Source: Aralia elata
Lineage: Eukaryota; Streptophyta; Magnoliopsida; Apiales; Araliaceae
NCBI GenBank assembly: GCA_034770075.1
Contig: CM068388.1
Coordinates: 17,107,206-17,171,205 of the forward strand
DNA: 64,000 nucleotides
Direction: 5' to 3'
Numbering within the stretch: position 1 is the stretch's first letter; every line of letters begins with the position of its first letter. Position numbers and translations under genes: made by a program. The notes beneath the pieces were generated by a model. It worked only from the letters and a program-made list of their open reading frames with translations, ran no database searches and was not told the DNA's origin. Positions 11,518-22,859 of this stretch are shown piece after piece.

Positions 11518-12461
11518 TTCTAAAACCTTATGCAGTATTTTAATTCATGCAAAAAGGTATACATTATTGCAAGTTATTCTTTAAGCTTGAATTTTCCTCC
11601 AAGCATGCTTTAAGTGGTCTAATTACTTTCAAAATTATTCCACATCTGTATATTTATTGACATTCGTGCATTTGAATTCGTATATTTAAATTCAGAAATC
11701 CATTCATGGTTAAGTCTGAACCCTTGTTCGGTCAGACAATTATGTGAAAAATTATAAAAGCTATCCGAACCAATCAATGGTAAGGATTCTTAGACTGTAT
11801 GAACACCCCTTTATTTATAGGGGAGTACCCACGTACCGTATATAAGGTACAAATAGCAGAATTAAATGTTATGCATATACATAGGGTAAACGCGAGGCTG
11901 ATCCCCTCAAGTACGTTATTCTGTAGCCAGTAACCAGAGGGTCAACCAGCTATTGACCTCCTTTGGAAGTTATCGTTCAAAGTCTATTTGACTATCGATT
12001 GTTCTAAAAGCATTTAATGTTCTTGCTTCTGATTATTCTATTGTTGAAATTCCTTTAATATCCCTTCATCATGATATATCTTTATTGTTGCACTTTAAAC
12101 TTGCTGAGCAAACTCGTTGCTCATTCTTGCTATATCATGACTTCATTGCAACTAAACCCGAGACGTCAGGGAAGAACAAAGGAAAGGAAAAGATGAAGTG
12201 ATAGACTTAATGTAGTAGAAAATAAAATTATGTGTAGTTGACTTCTGTAATATAATTTAATCCCTGATAGCTATTAGGGTATGGATTGTGTATGTGTTAA
12301 AGGTTATTTGTATTCTGGGACTAGTAACACCTTGTAATGAACAACGTATGTTTATTTTATTCCGCATTTTAGATACCATATGTTGTTATAGGTGGATGTT
12401 TATGTTGGATCGTGATGACCGGATCCGGGTATTTGAAGACCCGAATTTGGGGGCGTCACAT
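11518..12461 (+). repeat. 3' fragment of a family-A LTR
   Basis: The sequence is the reverse complement of 33965 to about 34920 (the element A LTR) with scattered substitutions. It starts ACTTCTAAAACC and ends GGGGGCGTCACA, the 3' LTR terminus in sense orientation. About a quarter of a full 3.7-kb LTR is present. No PBS follows, so it is the remains of a 3' or solo LTR. It carries the hairpin/micro-ORF module (12100-12201). Confidence 0.93.
12100..12201 (+). other. LTR hairpin and Lys/Gly-rich micro-ORF (A fragment)
   Basis: A hairpin with stem TGAGCAA/TTGCTCA around loop ACTCG lies between near-direct repeats TTGC and CTTGC (12101-12130). It is followed in frame by codons for KPETSGKNKGKEKMK and a TGA stop at 12199-12201. 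This is the oldest-looking copy of the module that is also present in LTRs A, B and E. Confidence 0.6.
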
Positions 12462-13734
12462 AAAGCACCCTAAATAATACCTTACTGCGAACAATATGGA
12501 TGTAGTAGTGCAAGGAAGAGTCGATCCCACAGAGAATGATTAAATCTATTTTTATACTTTGTATACCAGAAAAGAGGGGTTTTGAATGTTGTTGAATAAA
12601 ATAAATAAATAAACTAACAACACAAGATAATCTAACGGAATAAATTAGAGAGAACGAGCCTTGAATTAATTCAACTTACACTGATCATTGACTCAAGCAT
12701 ACACAATTAGTACTTCGAATATTCATCGTTAGAATCAATTCACCATTCTGAATTATTCCGCATCTTCCCTTAATTATAGTTAGATAGAAACAAGCGATCT
12801 AAATAACCCTAACTACTAAACAATTTCAAATAATCGCTAAAAGTTTAAGTTAATAGATGCTTTAAGAATTAGGAAGACCGATGAAGCTAAACAACACAAG
12901 CACAAGCGGTTGCATTTAATTTAATTGAGTATTCTTCCTAAGATATAATAATCTCATGATCAACAGTCAATTATTAACCTTAGTTGCTTCACAAATTAGA
13001 GTGACCAAACAATTACGAATTTGATATCTAATTTAGCAGTATATTTCAATGAATAATAAATTAGTTTGCAACCTAACAATTAAACAAATCAATCATGTAA
13101 TTTAAGCACAGAAGAATAATCAATACTCAAAATAATAATTGAACAATTAAAACCAATTAGATCTCACAGTGTAATAATCCGAGGCTTCCGTCTCCTTAAT
13201 CCAAGAATAAGAATTTAGTTACACATGACCGTGGAAACACCAAGAATAATAAAGGGAGAAGTTTTGTCGACAAGTATCTAAGCTCTCTAGGTAATCCTCT
13301 ATTTATAAGCATAAGACATTAATTTTTTTTCATGTAGGTTTCAACTTTCTAGTGGCAATCAACTTCCTTCAAAGAGATCTTCTAGATAGACTTTCCTTTC
13401 CTTCATTGGATTTGACTACAACACCAAGATTGTTCCACCTCCTTCGTTCACCTTGTAGGATTTTTCTTGTTTCTTTCCTTCCATGAATAAGAGCATTTAA
13501 TATTTCTTGATCACCAAGATTTTGACTTTATTGTAATAAAATATTAAATTCTTCAAAATAAAACAAAACATATTAATAAAATAAACCAATATAATAAAAA
13601 GGAAAAATATTTAATTGCACCTTAAATAAAAATATAAGAATAATGAGTGTATTTAGGCACAAAATAAATATAAAAGATTAAGTATTAAGGAATAAAAACA
13701 TAACATATTTTGTTCACATCACCTCACCTATTCG
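12462..13734. repeat. unclassified AT-rich repeat segment
   Basis: About 1.27 kb lies between the LTR-A fragment and the 3' end of a Ty3 element. No coding potential. It contains GTCGATCCCACAGAGAATG near 12518, a phrase I associate with dispersed plant repeats, but I cannot assign a family. Neither border shows a recognisable terminal repeat. Confidence 0.4.
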
Positions 13735-13789
13735 AAATGCCAAGTACGTACGTTAATTTCGAGGACGAAATTTCATAAGGAGGGGAGAT
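13735..13789 (+). other. 3' end and polypurine tract of Ty3 element D
   Basis: TTTCGAGGACGAAATTTCAT followed by AAGGAGGGGAGAT is the standard end of plus-strand chromovirus-type Ty3 elements, just before the 3' LTR. The polyprotein itself is absent, because the sequence to the left is an unrelated repeat. Confidence 0.75.
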
Positions 13790-14733
13790 TATAAGACCCC
13801 GACTTTTATGAAATAAGATTTTATTTTTCTGATTATTATTTTGAATAGTAAAATGTTTAATTGATATAATGTTATAGTTAATGTGATATGTGCAAATTAT
13901 CTGATAAATAGTATGTCGGAGAATATTCTTTTGGTCGGAAAATATTCTTTTTATCGGGGAATATTATATTCGGTAACGTACGACGGGGCCGAAATAACAA
14001 AACATTGGTGGGCCCCACAAGGTCTAATTGTCGGATACGAAAAACGGCTGTATTAATATTTTTATACAAATTGTCAACGGTACTATCATCTGCAAATGTT
14101 GAAATACCCGGTGATAAAAGTACTATAAAATGCGTTATTCCACAGTAGCACACGGTATTGCACAGTATTTCATATTATTGATTCAATAATTGATATAGTA
14201 GCGATTGCACGACATTTTGATTCAATAATTGTTACAGTAGCATCTGCATAACGTTTCATATTATTTGTCATGACACAATAACTCATATTATTTGATATGA
14301 TATTATTAGACTAGTTCACATTATTGGCAATGTCTAGAAGTTCTGTCAAGAAAAGAGGTTATTTAATTGCACACCGTGTATACGAAAGGCTCCCTTTTTC
14401 CTGGGAATGATCTGGTTATCAATATTGTAAGTGTATAATATTAATTGTGAATAAATGTTGAAAGATTAAAAATGTGTTGATTAAGATAAGTGATGTGTGG
14501 TAGTTATTTGTTCAATTTTTAGAGTCTCGCATGAAGCGTTTGTTGTAATTTTGGTTGATTATTCCATGGACCCCACTTGCCAACTTTTCAAACCGACGAC
14601 AGAAATTTAATTCAGTTTTTGGTTTTATTATTATTATAATAGGAATAAAATAGAAAACTTTTTATATAAAACAGAAACTTTTATAAAGTTATTTGTTTTA
14701 TTCGATTATTATTAGAAAATATTATATTTTATT
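13790..14733 (+). repeat. truncated 3' LTR of element D
   Basis: It begins TATAAGACCCCGAC directly after the polypurine tract; the expected start is TGTAAGACCCC, so the terminal TG appears mutated to TA. It contains short repeated phrases such as GAATATTC and TCGGGGAATATT, and cannot be followed past about 14733, where element C sequence starts abruptly. No partner LTR is in the window. Confidence 0.65.
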
Positions 14734-16100
14734 CACATTTAAAATTTCATTTCTGGGTCTTCTTTGGTACTGGCGCGGCCGCGCCACTTTTGAATTAGGA
14801 ATGTGCGCGGCCGCGCTGCAGCGCGACAGCGACTATTTTAGGCTATTGTCCAGCGCGACCGCGCTGGACACCAGAGTCAGATACACAGTTCGCGAATCTT
14901 AAAATTTCAGACCAGAAACTCCCAAATTCTTCACCCAATCAACAAATCAACCAAATCCAGACATTCTAGACTTTGTAAAAACAAAACCCAACATATATCC
15001 GGCGATTCTAACAACTTAAACAACTTAAACAACCAATTTAGAGGCTCAAAATCAAAGTTAATGCTAGTTTTTCATACTTCAACATATTTAGCGAATCCAA
15101 CTCCCACAAATTCGTTATTCAACCAAATTGAACCGTTTATCTTCCGTTGTTTTCGTAATTCAACGTATTAACAATATTCACCGTCAATTTTAGATTCTAT
15201 ACACGAATTAACCATCAATTTTAACTCCAAAATAAGCCATAATATACGTAATAAACCAAAAGTCCAATTTCCTTTTCTAACACATGATCTCAAGAATTTG
15301 ATTATTAGAAACTCAATTATAAACAACCTAGAACCATTTACACCTACTCAAGAACGCATATAACAGATTCCTCAACTAATTGATCATCAATACCAATTAC
15401 AGAGAAGTAATATTAAGAAACTAGATTATTACCTCTTGATTCTTCTAAATGATTAGAGAAGCTTTGCTTATCCTCTTCTCCCTTATTAGATTCTCACAAG
15501 CACCTTCTTCTCAATTCCTCAGAGAAAATTTCTCTCTTAAATTCTTTCTTTCTCTCTTCTTCTCTATTTTCTTAGACTTAGGAATAATAGATGCAAGCCA
15601 AATAACTGAAGAGGACATAACATGTTTTACGTGAGTTATCAGTTACCAATCAAGCGTCTCAGCACTTTGGAAAATCAAAGGTTTAGGCCACGTTTGGCCA
15701 AACCCATTTAAAACTCCATTCTAATTTATTTTAATAATATTCTTATTGTAAGATACATTTGTCACACTTATATTTAATTAAAATTATTTTCTTAATAAGT
15801 CCAATTAAACCTTACTAATAAAATTATAACTTCTATTTAATAAATCATTTTATTTAATAAACCATTAGTCCTCTAATTTAATTATCCAATTAAATTAGAA
15901 TATTACTCGTGTAATAAAATACGCACCAATTCTAAAATTATTTATCATCAATTTACTTAATATTAACACACTTAATTAAATTATTCTACAATAATTTCCA
16001 TCAAATATTTATTCGATAAATATTTTAATGTACGAAATTCACAATCGTACTACATTAACATGCTACATTTATATGTAACATATTACTTTCTCATTTTATT

Positions 16101-16145
<45 letters not shown>

Positions 16146-16504
16146 TCATTTAAGTGAATTACTCTCATTATTTATGAAATTTAATTCATAACCATTCCAT
16201 TGCCAACAATGCATAATAATCAAATTATATTATTTCATAATATAATTTTCAACTTAATTAAGTTAACTAATAATATTCAGTTAATTTCCTCTTCGTAACA
16301 ATTTCATTTAATTTCTTCAATAGATTAATTAACCATTAAACCTCTTTTTCCCAATACATGAATATATAATTCTCTTCACACCAAACCACATATTTCACAA
16401 TATATAACACATATATACACATACCCAAACTCAAAACATCTCATAATAAAAATTTTATTTATTAAATTCTTATTTAATAATTTTTAAAAATCGGGGTTAT
16501 CACA
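14734..16504 (-). repeat. element C 3' LTR, truncated
   Basis: It matches 31170-32900 at nearly every position, apart from a (TA)n expansion at 16107-16143 and an extra GC-rich block. The inner end is GGGGTTATCACA at 16504. About 1.4 kb of the full 3.1-kb LTR is missing at the left. GC palindromes lie at 14771-14786 (TGGCGCGGCCGCGCCA) and 14848-14869 (stem GTCCAGCGCG). Confidence 0.9.
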
Positions 16505-16530
16505 TCATTTTCCCCTTATAAGGATTCCGT
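16505..16530 (-). other. element C polypurine tract
   Basis: In minus sense this reads GGACGGAATCCTTATAAGGGG and then AAAATGA before the LTR start TGTGATAACCCC. It is the same layout as the PPTs of elements A and B. Confidence 0.75.
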
Positions 16531-18683
16531 CCTCGGAATCAAGGAAACCTCCCTTCTTCGGTTTCCATCGAATCTTCTTCAAAAGTTTTATTAGAGAATA
16601 ACTTCAACGCATTACCTTAATATAGGTTCTATATATTTTTTTATTCCATTTGTTCCTCTCAACAATTCTTGAAGGTTTTTATTTCATAAACTTTATTTAG
16701 ACTCAAGTGTATTTAAGTATTACATATTCTTTAGCTCATTCATTACCTCTTTCTAAGGATCATCGTCATAAGCTCAATTCATAAACACTCGGGATATTAC
16801 ATTCACCCCTTCTTCTAAGAATTTCGTCCTCGAAATTTTAACTTACTAGTCTTCGTTCATTTGATATATCAAAATAAACTCTATATTAAGCTTTATTCAT
16901 TTATTAGGTTCCATGATCAAATTTCTTCTCTAAGGATCTTTCTAAGAGCATTATATTCTTCACACCTTTATCTCAAAGTGTTCACATTTTTCTTGATAAC
17001 TTCACCTTCTTCTCTTTTCAGAATTTCATTTCTTACCTGCGCAATTTACTCATCACTACTTGTCGTACTCTACAACTTACTTCTTTCTAAGGAATATTTT
17101 CCTTACCACATTCACCTCTCAAAATAATAAGAATCTTCCACAATTGATCATTAATTGGGAATCGATATGAATAACTTTCAATATTATGTTGAGGAGTTGT
17201 AGAGACTTGAACCTTGTCCTAGGTCAATAGATAAATCAACTGTAACCTTTAACAGTCAAAAGACTATGGACCATCCCTTCTCGTACTCCAGGTGATCAAC
17301 CCTTCGTACTATGTATTGTGCACATACATATTATCGCTATTGCGTAGCTCGGAATTATAGTTCTCGATAACATTTTCCCCCCATTACAGGGTTGGTTCAC
17401 CTCAGACTTAATACAAATTCCGCACCAGAACAATCTAGTTTGACATAATATTCCAAGAACACTTGAATCATAAACATCTTTCAACGATCGTCTAGCCGAA
17501 TCAACTAGCTTAGACTTTTAGCAACAATTCGGACATCAATCAAAATATTTTTAGCCAACTCAGTTGGCATATTTTTTTCATAGTTTAAAAGAAAACCAAA
17601 ATTATTTTATGACGTCATGATACCGTACCGTCTTAATAGTACGTTAAGGATTCCGTCATTTTATAACTTTGTCATGCTATATCATATCATAGTGGGCTAA
17701 CGATCCTATGATCACATCCAACACCAGGTTCAATTGCATTAATGACTCCATCGTTCAAAATACATTTTGATAATTTCAAATTATTTTTGTCGAGCTGAAA
17801 CAATTAGCATAGACATATGAATAATAGGACTTTAAAAAAAAATTTATTGGTTCAACAATCTGATCCAATATATATATATTTAAAACACAACAGTGCGAAT
17901 ATCAGCACGATGTCAATAAATTTCGATAATCTAGCATAACTAGAAGATTTGGAATATCTATTTCTCCTTCATTAGTTTCATCTTTCTTCACTACTCCACT
18001 ATCTAATAATTCTATCTATTTTTGGCACCATTAATGCCTACTATACTGAAAACCCTTAGTTCAATAACTCTTCTATACCTTAATATAATTCATCAAACTT
18101 ACCACACATTATGAGTTCAGGAACTTGCCACAATAATATGAGTTTAGGAACTTGTCCTAGCAGTACGTAATCCAAGAACCAAATAGAGACTGTCCATATG
18201 CTTAGGGGTTCAAAAATATACATACGATTATGAGTCATGAACTTACCATAAGCATGAGTTTTAAGAACCGCACCTAATCTTAATGTCATCCAACCTAATC
18301 TTAGTAGTCTCTAACTATCAAATATAAACATGGAACAAGAATCACCTTCTCATCATGTATATATCGATAGTGCGACACCGACATTCCAATGATTACCAAT
18401 GTGATAAACTAAGTGCAAGCACAAAACCTCTGCCCATACAAAGGTTTGTACAATTTAGACATCACACGAGTCCTCAGCTGAAATCCCACCTAATTCCATC
18501 TTGCTCTTAACTTGCTCTTTGCTTGATACGAATGCCTCGTATTTCATCATCCATAACTCCTCGTAAGTTTACCTCGTACTATTTCGTAGTACAATCTCTA
18601 TATAGCATCATGTTATAACTATTCAATCATTACGGATCATCTGTCATTTTACAACTTAAACAGATCACGTCGTGATCTTATAA
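16531..18683. other. element C internal region, left part, noncoding
   Basis: No ORF worth calling. Two features stand out. A second PPT-like block at 16795-16840 (ATATTACATTCACCCC, then TTTCGTCCTCGAAATT) looks like another LTR/PPT junction. The stretch at about 17190-17560 resembles part of LTR E near 56040-56280 (shared GGTGATCA, GGGTTG-TCA and TCTAGCCGA-TCAA-T-GCTTAGAC). Confidence 0.55.
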
Positions 18684-18711
18684 CACTACAAAAAAATGGG
18701 GCTTCAGCAAC
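18684..18711 (+). repeat. CACTA left terminal inverted repeat
   Basis: CACTACAAAAAAATGGG, then GCTTCAGCAAC. It pairs with 28965-28992; two of 28 positions differ. Confidence 0.9.
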
Positions 18712-19500
18712 AACCAATTTTCGTTGCTAAAGGTGTCAAATTTCGTTGCAAAAGGGTTTTCGCAACGACTTTACTGTCGTTGCGTCTTTCGTTGCGCAAT
18801 GAGCGTTGCTAATTGTTCCGCACAGAACGTATTTTTTTCGTTGCCCAAAGTAATACATTTTGCAACAAAATTTGGCTTTCGTACAGAGACATTGATCCTT
18901 TAGCAACAAAATGTATTGTTGCAGAATAATTAAAATTCCGTTGCTAAAAACCCCATTTCGTTGCAAAAGCCTGCTAATTGGCAACAAAATAAACTCTTTT
19001 TTTTTGCAACGCCATGCATTTTCATTGCAATTGACACCATTTTGCAACGACAGTTTTTGCTGCAGTAAATTATGAAAATTGTTGCCTAAGCTTGCTTTCG
19101 TTGCGGAATATAAACTTTTTAGCAACAATTTTCGTTGCTGATTATATTATTTGACGACATTATGCTGAATCAGCAACGAAAATGTTTGTTGTTGGTTATT
19201 TTTCAATAGCAACGAAAGTCGTCGATTAGCAACGACATTATATGTTGTCGTTTCTTTATATGTGCAACGAAAGTTGATATGATTTGCAACGATAAAAAAT
19301 GTTACCTTTTATTTTTGTATTAGCAACAATATCCTCTCCGTTGTTATTAGGTTAATTTTTCATTGCCAAATATTATATTTTTAATGCTATTAGCAACGAA
19401 AATTTGTTGCTAAATGTATAAAAAATTGTTGTTATATTAAAACTTGTCCAATGCTTTGGTAACGAATTATATTGTTGCCAAATCAAAATTTGACATTCTT
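18712..19500. repeat. CACTA left subterminal repeats
   Basis: Many copies of GTTGC, GCAACGAAA and TTTCGTTGC in both orientations, spaced roughly 15-40 bp. This is the typical binding platform for TnpA-like proteins. Not coding; the 130-codon frame on the minus strand is accidental. Confidence 0.85.
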
Positions 19501-20737
19501 TTTGTGTACCTGGCTGGCTCAATGTCCCCATTGCAAATAATGGCAAAAATACAAAAAACTAAAATATTATTAACTTAATAAAATCATCCACCACATAATC
19601 ATTCAGTATCTTTACAATTAACCATCTAAAGCTACCATAGTTCTTCAATCAAAGTATATATCAGCATATATAGAGAGAGTACACTTCATAATTTCGTCCC
19701 TTGTCTTCCGTAAATGTAGCACGAAAATTTGATACCCAGTATTGTAAGGTAGGTCGTAGAAGCAGTCTTCCTGCACATATTTAAAAATAATAACAAGTTA
19801 GAAAAATGAAGCAAATAGGTCACCAGAGGCACTTAATGCCAAAATCAAAGACAATAGAGTTGCTACGTGGTACTAATGTACACCGTATTGCTCATAAGTA
19901 GAAAAAGATAAATAGGCAATCACAATATCTTTTGCTACAAATCCAAATAGAAAAAGAACCTTTAGTGCGACTATATGATTGCTCTGTTACAAGAAAAAAT
20001 TGGAATCTTAATCGGCCATTTCATGAATTAATTTTAGTAAGCATAGTGGTAAACATATTTTCTGTTACAAGACTTAGATTATTATTATATGTTGACCCCA
20101 AGTCAGAATTCAGTCAAATTCAACAACCACAAGCATCACACAATCTTAAATACCATCACACAATCTTAAATAACAATGTTTAGATTTCTATATAGAAAGG
20201 ACAACAATTATGGAAAAGTTGAGGCTATTAGTTAATGTGGAAAAACTTTTCTTGAGATGACAAATTTCCATAGAGTATATGCCCCAAAGATGCTAGCTAT
20301 AATCACAGACATCATAGATTTAATTACACATGAATTCGTATTGATTGCTATTATATTATTTATAATCCATGAACAGGTCTATTAACCTAATTAGAAATTA
20401 ATAAATAATAGACTTTCAGGACAAGATCTAGAAACAAACCAATACCAGCTTTATTGTTCACCTGAGCTGTTTAAACTTTTACGCTACCGTGTGACAATAT
20501 CAGGGTATCCTGCACCTCAACTTATTGATTTCTGGAGGAACATTATCATACTTGAGCAAAAAGTAACTTGCATTAAGAATTCAAAGTGAATACTTTGACA
20601 ACAATCTGACCAAATAGAACAATACTTCACGAATTCGCAATTTTACATTTAAGGCTATACAACATAAACAGGCTCTTCAAGTTTGCACGTATGTTGATTA
20701 AATGTTCATAATGTAGCAAAATGATTCAGGCTTTTAC
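19501..20737. other. CACTA interior, no assigned gene
   Basis: Mostly AT-rich. One candidate captured exon lies on the minus strand at about 19690-19775: after TGCAG the frame reads EDCFYDLPYNTGYQIFVLHL. I do not recognise the protein. Confidence 0.4.
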
Positions 20738-20834
20738 CAGAACTTCGTCATCGTAGCTGGAAAAAGCTTTAGCCAGATCCTGAATACTGCTCACTATTGC
20801 ATGATGAACTTCTTTCCCTCCAGTAAGACAAAAC
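20738..20834 (-). pseudogene. captured exon, SPA15/AAF-like
   Basis: Between an acceptor (CATGCAG, 20835-20841) and a donor (GTAAAAG, 20731-20737) the minus strand encodes CLTGGKEVHHAIVSSIQDLA and then KAFSSYDDEVL. This matches a conserved block of a plant chloroplast protein family that I recall as senescence-associated SPA15/AAF. The frame is open across the exon. Further downstream exons of the gene were not found. Confidence 0.75.
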
Positions 20835-20954
20835 CTGCATGTTCAAACATATAGTATCTCATACTGCTGTATGCTCAAACTAGAGAACTTATTTCCACAA
20901 ATTCCAGGTCAAGCTGCAGGCAAGAATGCAAAATACAAAAGTAAGCATGCTTAC

Positions 20955-21018
20955 CCAAACAATGCTAGAAAAACTTTTAGGGTAATCTCTTTGTCTTGGT
21001 CTGCGTAGGGACAGTGAG
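20955..21018 (-). pseudogene. captured exon, SPA15/AAF-like
   Basis: A 64-bp exon bounded by GTGCAG on its upstream side and GTAAGC on its downstream side. It encodes HCPYADQDKEITLKVFLALF plus G and joins in phase with the exon at 20738-20834 (FG|FCLTGG). Both splice sites look intact. Confidence 0.65.
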
Positions 21019-21866
21019 CTGCACTTTGCCTAGTAATTTGTTTGTTTTTGGTTGGGTGGATACTTGCATCCCTCCCCCTTCATATAACTTCTCTCTTCTA
21101 TCTATTTTCTCTATCTAAAATAATTTTATGATAGAAAAATTACTAATGTACTACCTCGTCCTCCAACGAATAGCTCAAGTACAAATTTTTACACAAATCA
21201 GGAATGTCAAATTAGAGACGGTATAAAATAACTTCTTACTAAGTTATTATACCCTTTTATTTGGTTTTAATACAATACTAATGGACCCCATATAATTATG
21301 GCACAAGTATGGGTTACTATAGTCTTTGCCACATCATACCTTTCAGTTTTGTACTTGAGCCATTTTTTTAAGGACAAATTTTCTAGTACGCGTGTCATTC
21401 TTTGAGAGACAGAGGTAGTACTTCATACGTCATAGAAAGTTACATGATTCAAATAATAGTTAACATAAGTCATGAGAAAACTTCCTAATACTTCTTTCTC
21501 TTTCAATCAACATGTGTTCTTAATCATATTTTAACTTTTTCCATACCTATAAATAATACAAGAAGAAAATTAAAAATATAGATGCATTACATGATTAAAT
21601 TGGGAACTATTTACCATAGAAAAAAGTCTGTTTCTAAAAGCACTGTATCTGCTAAAACTAAAAGAGATTATAAAGCTATTGAATTTAGTTATTAGATGGT
21701 AGACCGAGTACATTAAGAAAAGAAACATACGTACAAATATACACATATATATGACCATTAACATGTTACTCTAACAAACTGAAGTGAGACTTAATCTAAA
21801 GTAATACAGGAACACATAAGTGATGTCATATCGGGAATTGAAAGTGTAATTTAGATAACAAGATAC

Positions 21867-22091
21867 TTATAATGGAGGGTTTTTTCATATTATCCTTTAG
21901 TTCTTCAGAAGAATGATGCTTGTCGAGACTTTTTTCCTTATCTTCCATGGGACCACCAAATAATTTCTCAGTTTCTTTAAGCGCAATCAACCACCTTCCC
22001 ATCAGCTGAATTCTTTCTGGGCCTCGACAAGAAACAGAAGCTTCTTCTAATCTTTTAATTGTCGGCCTAAAGCTTTTGAAACTCCGGGCAC
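21867..22091 (-). pseudogene. captured exon, SPA15/AAF-like
   Basis: The minus strand encodes ARSFKSFRPTIKRLEEASVS, CRGPERIQLMGRWLIALKET and a charged tail ending KKPSI. The acceptor is ATTCAAG and the donor GTATCT. The block KRLEE-SVSCRGPER-QL-RW is a signature of the same family. The order on the minus strand (24.9, 22.0, 21.0, 20.8 kb) is the expected exon order. Confidence 0.75.
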
Positions 22092-22691
22092 CTTGAATAT
22101 ATATGTACATATATATACATGTAAAATAAATTTTGTAAACTTGGATGAATTAAATTCTCCCTCCTAAAGTAATTAGATAAGTCAATTGTTTTTCCAAAAA
22201 AAATTTATATTTCCCAAAATGAGGTAGCAGTATTATACTTGTGGTGTTTCATCAACTTCAATGTAAAAATAAGGAAGATTAATTCATTCAGATTAACATT
22301 ACAATATAAAGCTCTAAAGGTGCTACCATTCTCGGACATCACAGAAAGAAAGAAATAATAAAAAGTGACTTACGATAATCAATAATGAGAGGACACATAC
22401 CAGACAAGAGATCCAAATCATGGGAATAACGTTATATCATAAAACTGTAGTAGCTGGGGTGGCATTCTCTTTTGATTCCCTTCTTATATACTTATACTAG
22501 AAGCTAACCCGTGCCTCTGGGACTACGAATACTCATGTAATTATTTAGTACTTAAAGATGAATCTAAATGAAAAATGTGAGTTGACAATGTGAAAAGATT
22601 ATTTATTTGATGAAAATTAGAAAATTTCTAATCAAGATAGACATCCCACCGAAAATGTAAAGATTGGAAGAATTTTGCCTCAAATTGTATG

Positions 22692-22859
22692 TACATGCTC
22701 ATTATTTACTTGTCCATCAAAATTCGCTACATGTTCATTATTTACCTAAAACATTAAATTGACAGGACCAATATATACATGCTCATTATTTACTTGTCCA
22801 TCAAAATTCTCTACATGTTCATTATTTACCTAAAACATTAAATTGACAGCACCAATAAA
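22692..22859. repeat. 84-bp tandem duplication
   Basis: Two head-to-tail copies start at TACATGCTC (22692 and 22776) and differ at few positions. They lie in an intron-like stretch between captured exons. Confidence 0.9.

Noticed and set aside
12462..13734. same family as the insertion starting at 63700
   Set aside because: Only a short phrase (GGTATTATTT, then GGGT) is shared, in opposite orientation; too little to link them.
18681..18683. perfect 3-bp target duplication for the CACTA
   Set aside because: Left TAA and right TTA do not match. The element is called on its termini and subterminal repeats, not on the TSD.
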